Origin: Roseobacter sp.
GTDB lineage: Bacteria > Pseudomonadota > Alphaproteobacteria > Rhodobacterales > Rhodobacteraceae
Assembly (NCBI GenBank): GCA_024636425.1
Contig: JAGXHB010000110.1
Location: 1-10,084, forward strand
DNA: 10,084 nucleotides
Direction of reading: 5' to 3'
The position numbers and the translations under genes are program-made. Below are positions 6,340-10,084 of this stretch, one piece after another. Under the pieces are notes generated by a model. That model was not told the DNA's origin, did not search any database, and worked only from the letters and a program-made list of their open reading frames with translations. Position 1 is the stretch's first letter, and each line of letters opens with the position of its first letter.

Positions 6340-6949
6340 ACGCGGCTATCACCACGGCAACCTGCGCCAGGCCCTGATCGACGGTGCCTTGCAACTGATC
6401 GAATTGCGCGGTCCGACAGGTTTCACCCTCTCCGAGGCCGCGAAAGAAGCAGGCGTTACCCCCGCCGCCGTTTACCGCCATTTCGAAGGGCGCGAAGATC
6501 TGATCGCCGAAGGGGCGCTTCAGGGCTACCATATATTTGCCGAAGCGATGGAGGCGGCCTATGCCTCCGGTCAGCCTTCTGCGCTCAAGGCGTTCGAGGC
6601 GACGGGTCGGGCCTATCTGGCATTTGCCCGCGCCCATCCCGGTCATTATATCGCGATGTTCGAAAGCGGGATTTCCGTCAACCGCACGCCAGAACTGGCC
6701 GCTGCCGCCAACCGCGCCAACGGTGTTCTGGAACAGGCCGCAAGCGATCTCAGCCAGCATATTCCCGCGGACAAGCGCCCCCCTGCATCAATGTTTTCGG
6801 CGCATATCTGGGCGATGAGCCACGGGGTCGTCGAACTTTTCGCCCGCAACTCCCCCGGTCGGGCGTCGCCCTTTCCCGCTGACGATCTTCTGGAAAGCGG
6901 GATCGGGATCTACCTCCGGGGGCTCGGGCTCGTCGGGCCGGATGACTAG
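6332..6949 (+). CDS. TetR family transcriptional regulator, WHG-type C-terminal domain
   Basis: A 205-residue DNA-binding protein. The N-terminal TetR helix-turn-helix covers about residues 12-60, with recognition region FTLSEAAKEAGVTPAAVYRHFEGREDLI. The C-terminal ligand-binding half carries IWAMSHGVVELF (about 159-170), matching the W..xxHG pattern of the WHG-type TetR C-terminal domain. The start at ATG 6332 gives MPKRGYHHGNLR, a common beginning of this subgroup. An earlier in-frame ATG at 6263 would sit deep inside ppk2 and is rejected. The ribosome binding site is weak and the start overlaps the last 8 nt of ppk2, so translation is probably coupled. Targets and ligand are unknown. It could regulate its own cluster or the convergent oxidoreductase gene, but no operator was identified. 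Confidence 0.93.
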   Translation: MPKRGYHHGNLRQALIDGALQLIELRGPTGFTLSEAAKEAGVTPAAVYRHFEGREDLIAEGALQGYHIFAEAMEAAYASGQPSALKAFEATGRAYLAFARAHPGHYIAMFESGISVNRTPELAAAANRANGVLEQAASDLSQHIPADKRPPASMFSAHIWAMSHGVVELFARNSPGRASPFPADDLLESGIGIYLRGLGLVGPDD

Positions 6950-6961
6950 GGAACGCCCGGA

Positions 6962-7963
6962 TCAGGCAGCGTCGCGCCGGTTCAGCCCTTGCAACACATC
7001 CGCCGCAATCTCGAAGGATTTCACCCGCGCGGCATGGTCATGGATCTGGCCCGTCAGGATCAGCTCATCAGGCTGGTACCGAGCGATCAGTCCCTCAAGC
7101 TGTGCGCGCACGCTGTCAGGGCTGCCCACCGCCGTGATCCGCAACGCCTGATCGACGGCCATCCGCATCTGGGTGCCGACCTCGCCGTCGATATCCTCGA
7201 CCGGACGCGGGAGTTTGCCGGGCCGGCCCGTCCGCAACCGCACAAAAGCCTGTTGCATCGAGGTCCGTAAATAAGCACCTTCTGCATCCGTGTCGGCCGC
7301 GAACACGTTGGCGGCCAGCATGAAATAAGGCTTATCCAACTGCGCCGACGGCTTGAAATCGCGCCGGTAGATCGCGACGGCATCCTCCAGCGCGTCCGGT
7401 GCGAAATGCGAGGCAAAAGCGTAAGGCAGCCCGAAATGCGCGGCAAGTTGTGCGCCATAAAGGGAGGATCCCAAAATCCAGATTGGCACATGCGTGCCCT
7501 GCCCCGGATGGGCTTTGACGGGCGCGTTTGGCGGCGCGTCGCCCAGGTAGCCCATCAGCTCGGCCACATCTTCGGGAAAGCGGTCGCCGCCCTGCATCCC
7601 GCGACGCAATGCATGATAAACCGCCTGATCACCTCCGGGGGCGCGCCCAAGCCCCAGATCAATCCGGTCGCCATGAATGGTCGCCAACGTGCCGAACTGC
7701 TCTGCTATCGCCAGCGGCGCGTGGTTGGGCAGCATCACACCGCCTGCGCCCACCCTGATTGTCTTTGTATGATCGGCGACATGTCCGATCACGACTGAAG
7801 TGGCCGCAGACGCGATGCCCGGCATGTTGTGATGTTCCGCCAGCCAGAAACGGTTGTAGCCCGCAGTTTCGGCCTTCTGGGCCAGATCCACGGTGTTGAC
7901 CATCGCATCACGCGCCTCGAACCCTTCGGGCACCGGCGACAGATCTAGAACGGAATAGCGCAT
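6962..7963 (-). CDS. LLM class flavin-dependent oxidoreductase (luciferase-like, group 1)
   Basis: A 333-residue TIM-barrel flavoprotein of the bacterial luciferase-like monooxygenase superfamily, using reduced FMN with an unknown substrate. Diagnostic stretches are LDLSPVPEGF at the N-terminus, NRFWLAEHHNMPGIASAAT (37-55), IRVGAGGVMLPNHAPLAIAEQF (69-90) and GDRIDLGLGRAPGGDQ (98-113). These are typical of the 'luciferase family oxidoreductase, group 1' proteins that are widespread in proteobacteria and usually lack a proven substrate. Light production is not implied. The start ATG (7961-7963) has an AAGGAG ribosome binding site (plus-strand 7971-7976) with 7 nt spacing. It converges on tetR, with only 12 nt between the two stop codons and no hairpin there. 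I find no strong promoter in the 126 nt upstream, which ends at the rpsI terminator. Confidence 0.93.
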   Translation of the reverse strand: MRYSVLDLSPVPEGFEARDAMVNTVDLAQKAETAGYNRFWLAEHHNMPGIASAATSVVIGHVADHTKTIRVGAGGVMLPNHAPLAIAEQFGTLATIHGDRIDLGLGRAPGGDQAVYHALRRGMQGGDRFPEDVAELMGYLGDAPPNAPVKAHPGQGTHVPIWILGSSLYGAQLAAHFGLPYAFASHFAPDALEDAVAIYRRDFKPSAQLDKPYFMLAANVFAADTDAEGAYLRTSMQQAFVRLRTGRPGKLPRPVEDIDGEVGTQMRMAVDQALRITAVGSPDSVRAQLEGLIARYQPDELILTGQIHDHAARVKSFEIAADVLQGLNRRDAA

Positions 7964-8089
7964 GGGACATCTCCTTTGTCTTTGATGGTCAACCTAATCA
8001 TGCCGGTCCCAAAACAAAAGAACCCCCAGCGGCTTCATTTTGCCAGATAAACTCTCCCCGAAGGGCCGGTCGGCGTTATGCATCAACGC

Positions 8090-8119
8090 AAAAGGCCGCT
8101 CCCGAAGGAGCGGCCTTTT
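8090..8119 (-). terminator. Strong intrinsic terminator of rplM-rpsI (symmetric, possibly bidirectional)
   Basis: A 13-bp perfect stem (8090-8102 with 8107-8119) closes a four-base loop. On the minus strand the loop is TTCG closed by a C-G pair, the especially stable UUCG tetraloop in RNA, and the arm ends in a TTTT run. It begins 23 nt after the rpsI stop. The plus-strand reading also ends in TTTT, but no + strand gene reads into it. Confidence 0.93.
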
Positions 8120-8142
8120 CCATATCTGCCGTAAAGTAAAGC

Positions 8143-8643
8143 TTAACGCTTGGAGAATTGGAAGCTCTTACGCGCTTTGGCCTTACCGTATTTCTTACGC
8201 TCGACGACGCGGCTGTCGCGGGTCAGGAAGCCTGCCGCTTTCAGCGCACCGCGCAAGCTGGGATCATAAAGCTGCAGCGCCTTGGAGACACCGTGCTTGA
8301 CCGCACCGGCTTGACCCGACAGACCGCCACCCTTTACAGTTGCCACAACGTCAAACTGACCGTCGGTGCCTGTGATGGTGAAGGGCTGCTGCAGGATCAT
8401 CTGCAGAACGGGGCGTGCAAAATATTCGTTCTGCGGCTTGCCGTTCACGATAACCTTGCCGGAGCCGGGCTTGATCCAGACGCGGGCGACCGCATCCTTA
8501 CGCTTGCCTGTGGCATAGGACCGGCCCTGCGCGTCACGGACGGGCTCGCGGGGGGTCAATTCGACTTCGGTGCCCTGAACGGCCCCGATGTTCTCGGTTA
8601 CGGCCGCTTCAAGACCTTCGAGTGTTTTGATTTCATCAGCCAT
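8143..8643 (-). CDS. rpsI: 30S ribosomal protein S9
   Basis: A 166-residue ribosomal protein of the small-subunit head. The universal core begins near residue 43 (YATGKRKDAVARVWIKPGSG). It contains the family signature GGGLSGQAGAVKHGVSKAL (105-123) and ends in KSFQFSKR; in characterised ribosomes the basic S9 tail reaches the P-site tRNA. About 36 acidic residues precede the core, compared with 130 residues in total for E. coli S9; such an extension is common in alphaproteobacteria. The start codon lies 2 nt after the rplM stop. A GGAG ribosome binding site inside the rplM end (plus-strand 8653-8656) has 9 nt spacing, so translation is probably coupled with L13. A strong terminator follows directly. 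Confidence 0.98.
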   Translation of the reverse strand: MADEIKTLEGLEAAVTENIGAVQGTEVELTPREPVRDAQGRSYATGKRKDAVARVWIKPGSGKVIVNGKPQNEYFARPVLQMILQQPFTITGTDGQFDVVATVKGGGLSGQAGAVKHGVSKALQLYDPSLRGALKAAGFLTRDSRVVERKKYGKAKARKSFQFSKR

Positions 8644-8645
8644 GC

Positions 8646-9107
8646 TTATGCACTCCGCGTGTTTTTAGAGTTCATGGATTTAACGTCCAGAACCTCGGGG
8701 CTTTGCGCCTCATGGGGGTGTTCGGAACCGGCGTAAACGCGCAGGTTCGTCATGATCTGGCGGCTCAGGCGGTTGCCGGGCAGCATGCGCTTGACCGCTT
8801 GGGTCACGATACGCTCGGGGTGCGCGCCTTCAAGGATCTGCTCCTTGGTGCGCGATTTGATCCCGCCGGGGTGGCCGGTGTGCCAGTAGAAGTGCTCTTC
8901 ACGCTTCTTGCCGGTCATCTGGATTTTCTCGGCATTGATCACGATGACGTTGTCGCCGCAATCCATGTGAGGGGTGAACGAAGGCTTGTGCTTGCCACGC
9001 AGACGCGTGGCAATGATCGATGCAAGACGGCCAAGGACAACGCCTTCAGCGTCGACGATGATCCATTTCTTGTCGATATCTGCCGGTGTTGCAGAAAAGG
9101 TTTTCAT
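8646..9107 (-). CDS. rplM: 50S ribosomal protein L13
   Basis: A 153-residue large-subunit protein and the first gene of the conserved rplM-rpsI operon. Signature regions are KKWIIVDAEGVVLGRLAS (13-30), LRGKHKPSFTPHMDCGDNVIVINA (36-59), KKREEHFYWHTGHPGGIKS (67-85) and the L13 block AVKRMLPGNRLSRQIMTNLRVYAGSEHPHEAQ (104-135). Length is close to the E. coli protein (142). The start ATG (9105-9107) has only a modest GGGAA ribosome binding site (plus-strand 9116-9120) with 8 nt spacing, which lies inside a perfect palindrome. A good promoter and a leader hairpin lie upstream. In E. coli, L13 is known to repress its own operon through the leader; the same may hold here but is inference. Confidence 0.98.
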   Translation of the reverse strand: MKTFSATPADIDKKWIIVDAEGVVLGRLASIIATRLRGKHKPSFTPHMDCGDNVIVINAEKIQMTGKKREEHFYWHTGHPGGIKSRTKEQILEGAHPERIVTQAVKRMLPGNRLSRQIMTNLRVYAGSEHPHEAQSPEVLDVKSMNSKNTRSA

Positions 9108-9110
9108 GGA

Positions 9111-9120
9111 GGGAATTCCC
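9111..9120. repeat. 10-bp perfect palindrome covering the rplM ribosome binding site
   Basis: GGGAATTCCC is its own reverse complement and contains the bases that serve as the Shine-Dalgarno of rplM. As RNA it cannot form a hairpin by itself because no loop remains, but it could pair between molecules or with leader sequence. It may simply be chance. Confidence 0.4.
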
Positions 9121-9135
9121 GTTAATGTGGTGAAA

Positions 9136-9153
9136 GGGTCCGAAACCGAACCC
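9136..9153 (-). promoter_or_regulatory. Leader hairpin in the rplM 5' UTR (possible L13 autoregulatory element)
   Basis: On the minus strand, GGGTTCG (9153-9147) pairs with CGGACCC (9142-9136) around a GTTT loop. That is a 7-bp stem with one G-U pair. It falls between the predicted transcription start (about 9164) and the rplM start codon, 28 nt upstream of the latter. A structured leader is where ribosomal-protein feedback would act. The hairpin is visible; its function is inferred. Confidence 0.4.
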
Positions 9154-9170
9154 CGCTATGTGATGGAGGG

Positions 9171-9198
9171 GTTATAGCCATGCCAATTCCCACGTCAA
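9171..9198 (-). promoter_or_regulatory. Sigma-70-type promoter of the rplM-rpsI operon
   Basis: On the minus strand, TTGACG (-35, plus-strand 9193-9198) and TATAAC (-10, plus-strand 9171-9176) are separated by 16 nt, each matching five of six consensus bases. An AT-rich stretch lies further upstream (about 9205-9265), as in UP-element promoters. Transcription should start near 9164, leaving a leader of about 57 nt. It is the best promoter match in the window and fits a highly expressed ribosomal operon. Confidence 0.78.
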
Positions 9199-9269
9199 GC
9201 GACGCTTGCTCTAAATAATCAAGTCTTATCAATATGTTGCAAATTAGGTAAAATAATACCCCATAAATC

Positions 9270-10084
9270 TCACACCGCGATCTGTTCTGGCGGGTTGTCC
9301 AGCAGCCCGCGCAGACGCTGCATGGCCGCTTCAAAAGATTGCAGCCCGATATGTCCGTTGACCGCGATCCGCACCGCATGGGGCGCGCGTCCGTCGCGCA
9401 GCGCAAATTCGTCCGCTGACTTGATCTGGACGCCCTGCTGCTCGGCGGCGCGGCAAAACGCGGCGCTGCGCCAGCCGGATGGCAGCGTCAGCCAGAGGAA
9501 CGGCACTTCGCGATCCCACTTCAGATCATGACCCCCTAGGATATTGACCGCGACCTCGACATATTCGGCGATTTTTTCACGCACGCGCACCGCCGCTTCG
9601 CGGGTACGCGGGTCGGACAGTATAATGCGCGTCAGTTCAGCCAAGGGCTGTGCAACACCAAAGAACCCGTATTCGGACACGCGCCGCAAGTCAGCCGACC
9701 GGTGGGCGGGTGCGATCGCGAACCCGATCCGCAGCGCTGGCGTCAGGGATTTGGAGATCGACGACACATGCCACGCATGGCGCGGAAAGATGGCGCGGTA
9801 GCTGGCCGCACGCGGGCTGCCATTGCGGTAGCAATCATCCTCGAGAATCTCCATCCCGTTGCGCGCGGCGACCCGCACCAGTTCCTCGCGCCGCCAAAGC
9901 GGCGTAAAGCCGCCCGTGGGGTTTTGCACTTCGGGCGTCGTACAGAATACCTGCGCGCCCGACGTCCGCGCGGCCGCCTCAAGGGCTTCAGGGATGACGC
10001 CGTGATCATCCATCTCGACCCCGATCACCTCGGCACGGGCCAGTTCGGCGGCACGGCGAAACCCGGCATAGGACAGATCCTCGA
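9270..10084 (-). CDS. PLP-dependent aminotransferase-like protein, probably MocR/GntR regulator, C-terminal part
   Basis: The last 270 residues of a protein whose 5' end lies beyond the right edge; the frame is open to the window end. It is a fold-type I PLP domain. Visible elements are EDLSYAGFRRAAELARAEVIGV, then CTTPEVQNPTGGFTPLWRREELV, the cofactor aspartate region ILEDDCYRNG, and the PLP-binding lysine in SSISKSLTPALRIGF (residue 111 of the visible part). The SYAGFR start and the TPEVQNPTG block read like MocR-type proteins, in which such a domain follows a GntR winged helix and senses a vitamin B6 or amino-acid ligand. That helix would be outside the window, so a plain aminotransferase remains possible. 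The motif here is EDDCY rather than the EDDYD common in MocR proteins. The stop lies about 70 nt upstream of the rplM -35 element. Confidence 0.82.
   Translation of the reverse strand, partial: EDLSYAGFRRAAELARAEVIGVEMDDHGVIPEALEAAARTSGAQVFCTTPEVQNPTGGFTPLWRREELVRVAARNGMEILEDDCYRNGSPRAASYRAIFPRHAWHVSSISKSLTPALRIGFAIAPAHRSADLRRVSEYGFFGVAQPLAELTRIILSDPRTREAAVRVREKIAEYVEVAVNILGGHDLKWDREVPFLWLTLPSGWRSAAFCRAAEQQGVQIKSADEFALRDGRAPHAVRIAVNGHIGLQSFEAAMQRLRGLLDNPPEQIAV

Noticed and set aside
7964..8089. Promoter of the LLM oxidoreductase gene
   Set aside because: No minus-strand pair of boxes with acceptable spacing stands out; a TTGACC near the ribosome binding site is too close to the start and has no -10.
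1..10084. Mobile element, CRISPR array, tRNA, toxin-antitoxin or phage-defence system
   Set aside because: No direct repeat array, cloverleaf, transposase, integrase, nuclease or defence-type gene was seen on either strand.

Overview
The window looks like chromosomal DNA from an alphaproteobacterium of the Roseobacter clade (Rhodobacteraceae). This rests on the high GC content of most genes, a ribosomal protein S9 with a long N-terminal extension, a GuaA C-terminus and a group-1 LLM oxidoreductase that read like roseobacter proteins, and an acetyl-type MetA. The genus is not resolved. Coding density is high: no gap without a gene reaches 300 bases. I see no tRNA, rRNA, CRISPR array, insertion sequence, phage gene or integration site.

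Layout. The left edge holds the last 87 codons of guaA (GMP synthase, +). A DMT/EamA-type permease follows (324-1187, +), then a FadL/OMPP1-type outer-membrane channel with a signal peptide, a very strong ribosome binding site and its own intrinsic terminator (1329-2480, terminator 2504-2540). Next comes a co-directional cluster on the + strand: a P-loop NTPase of unknown role (2618-3472), metA (3536-4453), a membrane-anchored alpha/beta hydrolase starting 1 nt after the metA stop (4455-5417), a PPK2-type polyphosphate kinase (5470-6339), and a TetR-type repressor overlapping ppk2 by 8 nt (6332-6949). Everything to the right is on the minus strand: an LLM flavin-dependent oxidoreductase converging on tetR (6962-7963), the rplM-rpsI ribosomal operon (L13 then S9, 9107 down to 8143) with a recognisable promoter and a strong terminator, and the C-terminal part of a MocR-like PLP-dependent protein that runs off the right edge (9270-10084).

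How the genes relate. rplM-rpsI is a true operon (2 nt apart, shared promoter, shared terminator). Tight spacing suggests metA and the hydrolase are co-transcribed, and ppk2 and tetR are translationally coupled. Whether the NTPase belongs functionally with methionine synthesis is open. The MetA protein has Glu111, which predicts acetyl-CoA rather than succinyl-CoA as acyl donor, so the first committed methionine intermediate here is probably O-acetylhomoserine.

No previously undescribed multi-gene system is evident; this is mostly ordinary core genome. The points most worth a second look are the unknown NTPase beside metA, the acetyl-type MetA, the rplM promoter and leader hairpin, and the lower-GC outer-membrane channel gene.
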